Below, one piece after another: positions 1-8,053 of a stretch of DNA of 64,000 nt (positions are counted from its first letter, which is position 1; every line of letters begins with the position of its first letter). Under the pieces are notes generated by a model. It searched no databases and was not told where the DNA came from. It saw nothing but the letters and a program-made list of their open reading frames with translations. The translations under genes and the position numbers were made by a program. The DNA lies in contig NZ_BJDZ01000012.1 of the NCBI RefSeq assembly GCF_005405405.1, positions 1 through 64,000 of the forward strand, read 5' to 3'. Source of the stretch: Lactiplantibacillus plajomi. Lineage in GTDB: Bacteria > Bacillota > Bacilli > Lactobacillales > Lactobacillaceae.

Positions 1-36
1 CGTTCGTCCTGAGCCAGGATCAAACTCTCAAATTAA
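1..36 (-). rRNA. rrs: 16S ribosomal RNA, 5' end only
   Basis: The reverse complement of the first ~36 bases reads as the universal start of bacterial 16S rRNA, including the classic 27F primer region (AGAGTTTGATCCTGGCTCAG). The gene continues leftwards out of the window. The exact mature 5' end is uncertain by a few bases. It is transcribed away from oriC and is preceded by two tandem promoters. Confidence 0.95.
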
Positions 37-214
37 TGATGAGTTCTAAAAAGCTCATTTAAAGTTGTTCAAAAATTTATTTGCTAGCGAATTGACTTCG
101 CAAATGTTTGCTCTTGATTCAAGATCAAGAGACCCTACACATTTGATTCGTCGAAACTTTGTTCAGTTTTCAAAGGTCTAATTCGTAACGTTAATTCCTT
201 AACGCAACTTAATT

Positions 215-243
215 ATCATAACATCTAAGTTATTTTATGTCAA
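215..243 (-). promoter_or_regulatory. rRNA operon promoter P2
   Basis: On the minus strand, TTGACA (238-243) is followed after exactly 17 bases by TATGAT (215-220). Transcription would start near 207 and give a ~170-base leader to the 16S gene. The leader holds an 8-bp hairpin (111-118 with 124-131), perhaps used in pre-rRNA processing. Confidence 0.75.
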
Positions 244-306
244 CATCTTTTTTTCAAGAAGCAACTCAACTTAGAAATCATCATTGCCTTTGCGACAACA
301 AAAACT

Positions 307-335
307 ATCTTATCAATTCCTAAACTATCTGTCAA
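307..335 (-). promoter_or_regulatory. rRNA operon promoter P1
   Basis: On the minus strand, TTGACA (330-335) is followed after 17 bases by TAAGAT (307-312). An AT-rich stretch upstream (about 336-362) resembles an UP element. P1 and P2 are 92 bases apart, the usual tandem layout of Firmicutes rrn operons. Confidence 0.7.
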
Positions 336-455
336 CAATTAATTAAAATTAATTTTGATAACTGGAATTATTAAGTTAACCCGTTCCTGTCGTTGCAGCA
401 GCGTTTACTAATTTACCAATAATTTCAGCAACCGTCAACCTTTTATTTCAAAAAG

Positions 456-490
456 ACGGGTGCCAAATTTTGGCTACCCTGAGCACCCGT
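456..490 (-). terminator. Hairpin upstream of the rrn promoters, possible second terminator
   Basis: An 8-bp stem (456-463 with 483-490) has a run of U on its minus-strand 3' side. It would back up the terminator at 513-543 and insulate the rRNA promoters from the mannosidase operon. Confidence 0.5.
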
Positions 491-512
491 TTTAACGTTA
501 TCATCCGTAAAC

Positions 513-543
513 AAAAAGAAGTCGCGACCATCGTCACGACTTC
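513..543 (-). terminator. Intrinsic terminator of the GH125-GH38-ROK-GH1 operon
   Basis: Seven base pairs (518-524 with 537-543) are followed on the minus strand by five U residues (513-517), just after the stop codon of the GH1 gene. Confidence 0.75.
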
Positions 544-562
544 CCCTTCAATTCATTCAGTT

Positions 563-1954
563 CTAATTATCAAATTGGTTACTATCACTCAGCTGCTTAA
601 ACCAGCCCGCCGACTTTTTCAACGTCTTAGTCTGCGTGTGGATATCGTCGCGAATCAGACCGTAGCGGTTATGGTAGGCGTGGTTCCACGACCAGCAATC
701 GATCCCGCTCCAAACAAAGTAACCTAAACAGTTGGAACCGGCATCGATGCCCTTCGCTAACGCGGTCAGGTGGTCCTTCATAAAGTTGATCCGGTAATCG
801 TCCTGAACGACCCCGTCATCATTAAGAAAACGTTCTTCACCCGCAACCCCCATCCCGTTTTCTGAAATGAACCACGGGATATTATGGTAGTTCTCGCGAA
901 TGTTGTTCGCAATGTCGGTCATCGCCTGCGGATAAATTTCCCAACCGCGGTCCACGTTCATCACGCGTCCAGGCATCGCGTAGTCCTTAAAGTAGATGTC
1001 CGGGAACCACGGCTGGAGGCTCTTCGGGCTAATATCCGGTCGCTGCACGCGGAACGGGTGGTAGTAGTTCACACCCAGGTAGTCGACCGTGTTGGCCGCA
1101 ATAATTGTCGCTTCTTCCGGTGTCGCATCCCAAAGCACGCCATCACGTTTCAGGACCGTTTCCAACTCAGCCGGGAAGTGACCCAGAACGGCCGGATCCA
1201 GGAATAAGTTGTTCGACCATAACTCGGCGAACTTCGCCGCGGCTTGGTCGGCCGGATCATCCGACGCAGCGTAAGCCGGGGTTAAATTAATGATAATACC
1301 GATTTTTTTATCGTGACCCGGACACAACTGCCGAAAGGCCGCAATAACTTTGGCCGACGCCAAGTTCATGTTATACGCGACTTGGACCGCTTTCGGGCCG
1401 TCCTTTAAGCACGGATAGTGCCAACCATAGAGGTACTGACCGTCAACCACCACTTTCGGTTCATTGAACGTAAACCAGTCGTCGACCCGGTCACCGAACA
1501 GTTTGAAACACTGTTCGGCAAACTTCACAAATAGGTCGACAACGTGTTTGGACTCCCAACCGCCGTAACGATCGTACAGTTCAACCGGTAAGTCGAAATG
1601 GTGCAAGTTGATGTACGGCTTAATGTGGTGTGCCAACATGCTATCGATGACCCGGTTATAGAAGGCCACCCCGTCCGCGTTCAAACTAGCCGTTTCGAAA
1701 TCGTCAATTAAGCGGGTCCATTGAATCGACGTCCGCAGCCCCTTGATTCCGGCTTGCGCCATCAATTCCAAATCGTGGTCGTAGTCGTTATAAAAGTTCG
1801 ACGCCGTGTCCGGCCCAACGCCACTATCAAAGGCATCCGGTTCCGTTGCAAACCAGTAGTCAAAGACGTTTTGGTGCTGTTTATGGAAGTTACCTTCCGT
1901 TTGGGGTCCGGACGTCGCTGCACCCCAAATAAAGTCCTTTGGAAAAGTTACCAT
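563..1954 (-). CDS. GH1 family beta-glycosidase, atypical (no phosphate-binding Lys)
   Basis: Cytoplasmic glycoside hydrolase of family 1, 463 residues, full length and without signal peptide. The acid/base motif TFNEP (Glu165) and nucleophile motif ISENG (Glu365) are present. Relatives are usually annotated as 6-phospho-beta-glucosidase, but in the C-terminal phosphate-recognition motif (Ser..Lys.Tyr in LacG) Ser422 and Tyr431 are kept while the Lys is Asn429. It is the last gene of an operon starting 7 bases after a ROK sugar kinase, with GH38 and GH125 mannosidases upstream and no PTS gene nearby. This favours a non-phosphorylated substrate. A beta-mannosyl or beta-glucosyl core left after alpha-mannose removal is a hypothesis only. 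Confidence 0.85.
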   Translation of the reverse strand: MVTFPKDFIWGAATSGPQTEGNFHKQHQNVFDYWFATEPDAFDSGVGPDTASNFYNDYDHDLELMAQAGIKGLRTSIQWTRLIDDFETASLNADGVAFYNRVIDSMLAHHIKPYINLHHFDLPVELYDRYGGWESKHVVDLFVKFAEQCFKLFGDRVDDWFTFNEPKVVVDGQYLYGWHYPCLKDGPKAVQVAYNMNLASAKVIAAFRQLCPGHDKKIGIIINLTPAYAASDDPADQAAAKFAELWSNNLFLDPAVLGHFPAELETVLKRDGVLWDATPEEATIIAANTVDYLGVNYYHPFRVQRPDISPKSLQPWFPDIYFKDYAMPGRVMNVDRGWEIYPQAMTDIANNIRENYHNIPWFISENGMGVAGEERFLNDDGVVQDDYRINFMKDHLTALAKGIDAGSNCLGYFVWSGIDCWSWNHAYHNRYGLIRDDIHTQTKTLKKSAGWFKQLSDSNQFDN

Positions 1955-1961
1955 CGTTTTC

Positions 1962-2846
1962 TTACCCCGCTTTCGTTATTGACTGTTCAAAGTCGACCGC
2001 CGCACCACGCAGATTGGCTTCGTCAGTATAGTGACAAAGCGTTAACCGCGGCTTAATCGTCGCAATCTCGACTTGCTGATAAATGGCTTCCAGTGCTTTT
2101 TCAATTCCCGGAATCAACTGTGGGTTATTTGAAACCCCGCCACCGAGCACGATTTTTTCCGGGTCAAAACTGTATTGGAGGTTAAAGATGCCCTGGGCAA
2201 GCGCCGCGTACATCGTATTTAATTCACGCTGTGCGTCCAAATCGGCCTTGGCCGCTAAGGCGTAGAGCTCTTGACCGCTCATCGCCCCAGTCCGACCAGT
2301 CGCCGCTTGATAGCGCCGGATCGCGTTCGGAACGGTTCCCAGTTCGCTCAACGTCCCGTAGTCGTTAATTTTCGTGTACCCAAACTCGCCACCGAATAAG
2401 TGGGCACCGTGCCAAACCTGGCCGTTGAAAATCAACGCACCGCCGACACCGGTCCCAATCACCAGGAACGCTAGGCTGGTCACACCCTCAGCAGCGCCAC
2501 CATCCAATTCGGCTAAGGCCGCACAGTTCGCGTCGTTTTCTAAACTAACCGGTAAGCCGAAGCGGCTCTCCAATTCAGCTTGAATCGGGAAGTTATGAAT
2601 GTATGGAATCGCACTGGCCCCTTCAATGACCCCGGTCGTCTTGTTGACTGCTCCCGGTGAGCTGATGCCAACGCCCGTAATCGGTGCCTGCGCCTTCATC
2701 TTTTCAACCTCATCCGTTAATAAGGTCATGAACGCTTCCTTAGTTGCCGGCGTCTTAACGGCGTGGTGGTTCTTCAACTGGTGATCCTGCCAAAGGGCAA
2801 ACTTGATGGTCGTCCCACCAATATCAACGAGTGCTAAAGTTGCCAT
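1962..2846 (-). CDS. ROK family sugar kinase
   Basis: Predicted ATP-dependent hexose kinase, 294 residues. The N-terminal DIGGTTIKFALW phosphate-binding motif and the internal GTGVGGALI motif are typical of ROK proteins. The usual zinc-binding cysteine cluster is missing after the GGEFGYT segment, as in beta-glucoside-kinase-like ROK members. The ATG directly follows the TAG stop of the GH38 gene, with a ribosome binding site inside the GH38 end, so translation is probably coupled. It likely phosphorylates monosaccharide (mannose, glucose or N-acetylhexosamine) or a disaccharide released by the neighbouring glycosidases; the substrate cannot be read from the sequence. Confidence 0.85.
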   Translation of the reverse strand: MATLALVDIGGTTIKFALWQDHQLKNHHAVKTPATKEAFMTLLTDEVEKMKAQAPITGVGISSPGAVNKTTGVIEGASAIPYIHNFPIQAELESRFGLPVSLENDANCAALAELDGGAAEGVTSLAFLVIGTGVGGALIFNGQVWHGAHLFGGEFGYTKINDYGTLSELGTVPNAIRRYQAATGRTGAMSGQELYALAAKADLDAQRELNTMYAALAQGIFNLQYSFDPEKIVLGGGVSNNPQLIPGIEKALEAIYQQVEIATIKPRLTLCHYTDEANLRGAAVDFEQSITKAG

Positions 2847-5546
2847 CTACTTCGCCTCCGCATCTGGATAGAGCAGCGTCTTGATTTCTGCCGGCGCTAG
2901 TTGGTCAGCGGCAATGTCGAGCGGTTCCTCAAAGAAGTTGACCACTTGCGGTGTTTCACCCTTGAAGTCAACGTGTAAATCTTCGGCGTGGTGGCCAAGG
3001 TTGTACCCCCGGACCGTGACCCCGGTCGACTCGTTCGCCCGTTTAACACTCGTAATGGCAAAGGCCGGCGTAGTCGTCGTCAAATAGTGGCCTGTTTCCG
3101 GCAGTGCGCCACCATGAACGCCCGTTTGTTGAACGCTAAACGGTACTTGGACCGTTTGTGCCCGCTGGTAACTGGCAACCCGCTGGGCATGGCTGCCGTC
3201 GGTCAATTCCAAACTATAATGGAACGTAAATTCGCCTTGGCACTGGGCTTCCGGCGTAGCAAAGTAGCCCCAGTCGCCCATTTCGCCCACACAGCGCAGT
3301 AAGGTTACCGCAATCGTGTTATCATCCGGTAAAATTTCGTATTCGTTTAAGCCAAAGTTACCGACCGTGACCCCGTTATCCGCGTCAAACAAGCTGGTAA
3401 AGGTTTGCTGGTGTTGCGGGTTAGTTGGGTTTTGCCAAGTCTTAGCTGGCCGGTTCGGGCGGGTCACCGTTTCGTAAATCGCGTCGGTGGCGTTGGTCGT
3501 CGTATCCAAGTTGGTCGTGAAGCGTACCCGGACACGGTGATCCTTCATTTGATTATTTAACTGTGATTCGAACAACAACTGGCGGCTATTCGGTGTCAAC
3601 CGAATCCGGGTCGTAATCGTCAACGGCGCTAAGGTCGTAGAACGCTTAGCCGTCCGTTGGGTAATGTCGACAACCCCGTGGGTTTCCTTAGCCAGTTGGT
3701 CATCCGCACTAACCGGGACTTCCAAATAGTTCGTCAGTTCTAATTCACTACCCACCGCGTCGTTGTGGACGAGGCGCACCCGGCTTGGGAAGTCGGTCGA
3801 AAGTAGCGCCTGGTTATCCGCCGTTTGCCGGTAAATGTATTCGTTCCCCATGTCACCGGTGTCTTCAAAGACCAGCATCTGCTGATAAGTCCGACCGGTC
3901 TCACGGTTCGTAACCGTTAAGCTACCATCGGCTTCAACTTGGACCTTGAGCCACCGGTTGCTAATGGTACGGTCGTCCGCATCCGGTGCTGCAACCGGAG
4001 TCACCGCGGCTGTGGCCGGCTGAACGGCCAGTGCTTGCCAGCCGAACGCCGGTAGCTCCGCAACGTTAACGGCCAAGACCAGTTCGATCGACTGGTAGGC
4101 CACCCGGAAGCGGTCCTTCGGTAAGTCGTAGTGGAACTCGATGTTGCGGTCGACAACCCGGAACGGCACTTGCTGACCACTGGAATCAACTACGGTTAAC
4201 TCCGGCATGTCCGCTAATTCGCGTTCCAAGTCCGCGCGTTGTTCCTGAATCGTGCCGGCTTCGCTAAAGGCTCGCCGATCCCATTCGACCGTCACTTGGG
4301 CGGTACCGGACTTCGCAAAACCGGTCGTGTTAACGACGATAAACGGCTTCGCCGCCGAACCAAAGCCGGTGGTGGTGACCTTTGCCGCCAACGTTTCTAA
4401 GGCGTCCTTCGCGACAAACCGGGCCACTTCCTGCGACTTCGCAAAGCGGGTCAGCATTTCGCGGTGAACCGCGTCGACCGAACAGCCACAAATACTGTCA
4501 TGCGGGTGATTTTGCATCAATAATTTCCACGCGTAACGCAAGCGGTCGTGCGGGTAAGCGTTCGCCGGGTAGGCCATCGTTGCTAACGGTTCAGCCTGGT
4601 TTTCCAACAAGCGTTCCGTCTTGGTATTTTCCTGCTTCAAATAAACCCGACTAGACGACGTGTTGGCTAACGTGTACCAGCCGTCGGTTTCCTGACTGGT
4701 TAGTTCGCCGTGGATGGTACTCATATCCTTCGGCAAGTCCGCGCTGAGCGTCTTTAAATAATCAGTAAAGTTAGTATGAATAAATTCGTAGTCCGGGTAA
4801 AGTTCGTTAGCAACCTTGATTGCTTCGGTCACGTCTTTTTGAACCGGCTGGTGGTCGACCCCGTTCATCATTAGTAAGTTATCCGTCGAAGCGAACCTTT
4901 CCGCGTCGGCTAATTTTTGATCCCAGAAAGCCTTAGCTTGTTTGCGGTCGACCGGAATTTCGTTCCCGTTACTGTACCAGTTGGCAAAGAGTAGCCCTAA
5001 GATTTTTGAACCGTCGGGCCCCTGCCACCACATTTCGGAGTATTGGGACTCGTAGTCGGCGTCACTGACCTGGTTATTGAAGCCGGTTGGGGTGACCCCG
5101 CGGCCGAACGCCGCCGTGTGTAAGTTGGCTAACTTCATCATTTGCGGCGTCTGGCCCATGTTCCCGAAGGTGTCCGGGAAGTAGCCCAGTGGCACTTCCT
5201 GGCCGTATTCACGGGCCTGGTCGCGACCAACGATCATGTTACGGACGTTGGATTCCGGGCTGATCAGGAAATCGTCTTGTAAAATGTAAAACGGTCCGAT
5301 TCGGAGTTTGCCGGCTTGAATCGCCGCGGCTAATTCGGGTTTCCGTTCTGGCCGAACTTCTAGGTAGTCGTCCAGCGCAATCATTTGACCGTCTAAGTGG
5401 AAACTATCGAAGTCGGGGTCGTTCTTAAAAATATCCAATAAGTTGTCGATCAGGGTCACCAAGCGCATGTGGTGTTGTTCAAACGGCATGTACCATTCGC
5501 GGTCCCAGTGACTGTGGGAAATAATAAAGACTTTTTTCTTTGTCAT
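2847..5546 (-). CDS. GH38 alpha-mannosidase
   Basis: Exo-alpha-mannosidase of family 38, 899 residues, no signal peptide, so cytoplasmic. The zinc motif HSHWDREW lies at residues 11-18, the predicted nucleophile is Asp125 in PDTFGNMGQ, and the later NHPHDSICGC segment supplies another zinc-binding His. The C-terminal half has the beta-sandwich regions of the family. Its start lies 6 bases behind the GH125 stop codon and its Shine-Dalgarno AAAGG overlaps the GH125 end. In Streptococcus pneumoniae a GH38 enzyme with a GH125 and GH92 partner trims alpha-mannose from N-glycans; the same combination here suggests alpha-1,3-mannose removal (inference). Confidence 0.95.
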   Translation of the reverse strand: MTKKKVFIISHSHWDREWYMPFEQHHMRLVTLIDNLLDIFKNDPDFDSFHLDGQMIALDDYLEVRPERKPELAAAIQAGKLRIGPFYILQDDFLISPESNVRNMIVGRDQAREYGQEVPLGYFPDTFGNMGQTPQMMKLANLHTAAFGRGVTPTGFNNQVSDADYESQYSEMWWQGPDGSKILGLLFANWYSNGNEIPVDRKQAKAFWDQKLADAERFASTDNLLMMNGVDHQPVQKDVTEAIKVANELYPDYEFIHTNFTDYLKTLSADLPKDMSTIHGELTSQETDGWYTLANTSSSRVYLKQENTKTERLLENQAEPLATMAYPANAYPHDRLRYAWKLLMQNHPHDSICGCSVDAVHREMLTRFAKSQEVARFVAKDALETLAAKVTTTGFGSAAKPFIVVNTTGFAKSGTAQVTVEWDRRAFSEAGTIQEQRADLERELADMPELTVVDSSGQQVPFRVVDRNIEFHYDLPKDRFRVAYQSIELVLAVNVAELPAFGWQALAVQPATAAVTPVAAPDADDRTISNRWLKVQVEADGSLTVTNRETGRTYQQMLVFEDTGDMGNEYIYRQTADNQALLSTDFPSRVRLVHNDAVGSELELTNYLEVPVSADDQLAKETHGVVDITQRTAKRSTTLAPLTITTRIRLTPNSRQLLFESQLNNQMKDHRVRVRFTTNLDTTTNATDAIYETVTRPNRPAKTWQNPTNPQHQQTFTSLFDADNGVTVGNFGLNEYEILPDDNTIAVTLLRCVGEMGDWGYFATPEAQCQGEFTFHYSLELTDGSHAQRVASYQRAQTVQVPFSVQQTGVHGGALPETGHYLTTTTPAFAITSVKRANESTGVTVRGYNLGHHAEDLHVDFKGETPQVVNFFEEPLDIAADQLAPAEIKTLLYPDAEAK

Positions 5547-5552
5547 AATTAG

Positions 5553-6842
5553 CTACCTTTCAATTTTAAAACCTAGTGTCGTCAGCAATAATTCGCAATA
5601 CATCATGTTGGCCCAAGAGAACCATTCGCGGGTAAACTGATGGTCATCATCAACGTGGAACGATTCGTGCATTAAGTCGGTGCCACCGGTTGTCTTGATC
5701 AACGTCTGCAGAGCGGCCAACTGGTGGTCGCGACTACTAGTCGTCAGACCTTCCATGGCAATCGCAATCGGCCAGATATAATTTTCCGGCGTGTGGGGAC
5801 TCCCCTGACCAGCCGCTAAAGTTCCGCTATAATAGTAGGGATTTTCCGGACTCAGTAAGGTTTGGCGGGTCCGTTGGTAATTGGCGTCCTGCAAGTCGCA
5901 GTAGCCCAAGTACGGCGCACTGAGGAGGCTCGGGACGTTTCCGTCATCCATTAACTTGGCGTTGCCTAAACCGTCGACTTCATAGGCGTAAACCTTGTCG
6001 CCGTTCGCGTTAGTCGTGTAGCCGTACGTTTCGATTCCGTCACGGACGGTCGTCTGCAGGCGCTTAGCACGCGCAACAATTTCCGGATCGTCGAGTACGC
6101 TACTGAAAATCGTCTGTAAGTAACCAAGAATTACGACCGCAAACATGTTCGCCGGCACTAGGTAGCCGTATTCACAGGCGTCGTCACTCGGTCGAAAACC
6201 GGACCAGATCATGCCGGTATCGGCAACCGGTGTTCCGCGACCATCGCGAACCAAGGTATCTTCCGGCCGGTCAATCGTTCGAATAAAGCGGTATGGCGAG
6301 GTCGCGTGGTGTTGTTCAACTTCAAAGGTCGTCAACAATTTCTTGACCCCCGCTACGAAGTTATCATCAAACTGCGCGGTCACGCCGGTATTTTTATAAA
6401 GTAGGTAAGCGAGTTGTACCGGGTAACATAGGGAATCAATTTCAAATTTACGTTCCCAGATCCACGGGCCCATCTCCGTTTGGTCAGTTTGGTGACCGTG
6501 ACTGTTAGCGGTTTCATTAAAGGCGTTTGCGTAGGGGTCGATCGCCATGTTGAAGAACTGGCGTTGAACGACCCGCGTAATCAAATCAGCAATTTTCGGT
6601 TGTTCGTGGGCTAAGACGAGGTACGGCCGCACTTGGGCGGTCGAATCACGTTGCCACATGGCCGGAATATCCCCCGTTAAAATGAAAGCGTAGCCATTTT
6701 CGTCATCGGAAATCGTCGTTTCCAAGGTATTTAAGAACGTTTTTTGAAAGACCGTCCCAAACTTGGGGTCGAGCGGTTGACTGAGCTGGTCAACTTTAGA
6801 AACAAAGCCTTGAACTTGTGGATCAACGTAATTAGTCGTCAT
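5553..6842 (-). CDS. GH125 exo-alpha-1,6-mannosidase
   Basis: Family 125 glycosidase, 429 residues, cytoplasmic. The family hallmark GDIPAMWQRDSTAQVRPYL is near residue 57, followed by NSHGHQTDQTEMGPWIWERKF-type segments and the (alpha/alpha)6-barrel layout. Known members release terminal alpha-1,6-linked mannose from N-glycan cores. It is the first gene of a four-gene minus-strand operon with start context GAGGTGACAAA-ATG. The divergent GntR regulator gene shares its promoter region, which carries two palindromic operator candidates. Confidence 0.95.
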   Translation of the reverse strand: MTTNYVDPQVQGFVSKVDQLSQPLDPKFGTVFQKTFLNTLETTISDDENGYAFILTGDIPAMWQRDSTAQVRPYLVLAHEQPKIADLITRVVQRQFFNMAIDPYANAFNETANSHGHQTDQTEMGPWIWERKFEIDSLCYPVQLAYLLYKNTGVTAQFDDNFVAGVKKLLTTFEVEQHHATSPYRFIRTIDRPEDTLVRDGRGTPVADTGMIWSGFRPSDDACEYGYLVPANMFAVVILGYLQTIFSSVLDDPEIVARAKRLQTTVRDGIETYGYTTNANGDKVYAYEVDGLGNAKLMDDGNVPSLLSAPYLGYCDLQDANYQRTRQTLLSPENPYYYSGTLAAGQGSPHTPENYIWPIAIAMEGLTTSSRDHQLAALQTLIKTTGGTDLMHESFHVDDDHQFTREWFSWANMMYCELLLTTLGFKIER

Positions 6843-6858
6843 TTTGTCACCTCATATT

Positions 6859-6868
6859 TGATATATCA
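6859..6868. promoter_or_regulatory. Candidate GntR operator O1 (TGATATATCA)
   Basis: A perfect 10-bp palindrome located just downstream of the predicted -10 box of the GH125 operon, where a bound repressor would block transcription. Near-identical copies occur at 6945-6954, 17422-17431 and 34482-34491. Assignment to the GntR proteins is inferred. Confidence 0.5.
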
Positions 6869-6877
6869 TTTTCCATA

Positions 6878-6905
6878 ATTATACCATGGCTACCCCGGTT
6901 GTCTA
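6878..6905 (-). promoter_or_regulatory. Promoter of the GH125-GH38-ROK-GH1 operon
   Basis: On the minus strand, TAGACA (6900-6905) and a perfect TATAAT (6878-6883) are separated by 16 bases. Transcription would start next to operator O1. Confidence 0.6.
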
Positions 6906-6944
6906 TATCAAATACAACTTAATCTTCCCTTTTTTTCGTAAAAA

Positions 6945-6954
6945 TGATATATTA
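6945..6954. promoter_or_regulatory. Candidate GntR operator O2 (TGATATATTA)
   Basis: One mismatch from the O1 palindrome and 86 bases away from it, just upstream of the GntR gene. It overlaps a TATATT that may be the -10 box of that gene, suggesting autoregulation. Confidence 0.45.
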
Positions 6955-6988
6955 AATAATAACTTAACCCGAGAGAAAGGACCTCGCC

Positions 6989-8050
6989 ATGCCAAAGTCA
7001 GAACCACGTTACCTTACTATTTATAAACAGTTAAAAGAGCAGATCGTGTCGGGGACGCTGCAACCCAACGAACAATTACCGACCGAATTGCAGTTGGCCG
7101 ACACTTACGGGGTTAGTCGCATCACATCCAAGCGGGCCCTGACTGAGTTGGAAAGCCGTGGTCTAATTTATCGTAAGCAGGGTAGTGGGAGCTTCGTCCA
7201 ACCGAACAACCAGTTAACGCCCAATAAGCAACTGCTGTTCGTCCTGCCCTTCCCGACCGATGCCGGTCTGGGCGACTACGCGTCCGGCGTCAGCATCGCC
7301 GCCAATCGTCACCACTACCAAGCGGTAACGATGGACACCCATAGTTTCGCCCGCTTATCAATGACGGAGATTCGGCACAAGTATTCTGGGATCATCTACT
7401 TGCCGCAAGACTTGTACCAAGAAGCCGAATTAGTCTACCGTTTGAAGCTCGAGCGCATTCCGGTCGTCCTGCTTGATAAGTTATTCCCCGAGTTAGAAGT
7501 CCCGGTCGTCACCGCCGATAACTTCAACGGCGGGCAGTTGGCCACCCAGCATTTAATCGATTTAAAGCACCAACACATTCTATTTTATGCGAGTGCCCAA
7601 CCGGTCCTACCAAGCTCGGTTTACGACCGCTACTTTGGTTACCTTAAAGCCCTGCACCAAGCCAACTTGGCGCCGGCTGCCACCATGCACGACCTACCGG
7701 AACTCGGACACTTCACGCCCGAAGCCTGGTTGATCTACTTAAAGCAGCGTCACATTACTGCCATCGTGGTTGAAAATGACTTGGTCGCCATTAACTTGAT
7801 GAACAGCCTGCGGGCACTGGACCCGACCATTTGGGAACGGCTATCGATCGTCGGCTTTGATAATATTCAAGCCGCTAGCCTAACGTTCCCGTCCCTGACC
7901 ACGATTGCCCAGGATTTCAAGGGCATGGGCGAACGAGCTGTCGAGCTCCTGCTTAGCAATCCTAAGGAAGCTAGTGTCGTTCGCCTTCCAGTTCAACTCA
8001 TTCAACGTCACTCAACTCAACCACTTAATTTAAACCATCGGGAGGATTGA
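6989..8050 (+). CDS. GntR-family regulator with LacI-type sugar-binding domain
   Basis: Transcription factor of 353 residues. Residues ~5-72 form a GntR winged helix (YKQLKEQIVSGTL, then the recognition-helix region YGVSRITSKRALTEL). Residues ~78-345 form a periplasmic-binding-protein-like effector domain as in LacI and AraR, ending with the PVQLIQRHST segment. It starts at an ATG behind GAGAAAGGACCT. It is divergent from the GH125 operon and 3 bases upstream of the GH92 gene, so it probably controls both transcripts and responds to a mannoside or its degradation product. A close paralogue lies at 34574-35629 with an identical recognition helix. Confidence 0.9.
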   Translation: MPKSEPRYLTIYKQLKEQIVSGTLQPNEQLPTELQLADTYGVSRITSKRALTELESRGLIYRKQGSGSFVQPNNQLTPNKQLLFVLPFPTDAGLGDYASGVSIAANRHHYQAVTMDTHSFARLSMTEIRHKYSGIIYLPQDLYQEAELVYRLKLERIPVVLLDKLFPELEVPVVTADNFNGGQLATQHLIDLKHQHILFYASAQPVLPSSVYDRYFGYLKALHQANLAPAATMHDLPELGHFTPEAWLIYLKQRHITAIVVENDLVAINLMNSLRALDPTIWERLSIVGFDNIQAASLTFPSLTTIAQDFKGMGERAVELLLSNPKEASVVRLPVQLIQRHSTQPLNLNHRED

Positions 8051-8053
8051 ATC

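Noticed and set aside
470-727. Plus-strand open frame of 85 codons
   Set aside because: It runs antisense over the GH1 3' end and two terminator hairpins, and has no ribosome binding site or recognisable family.
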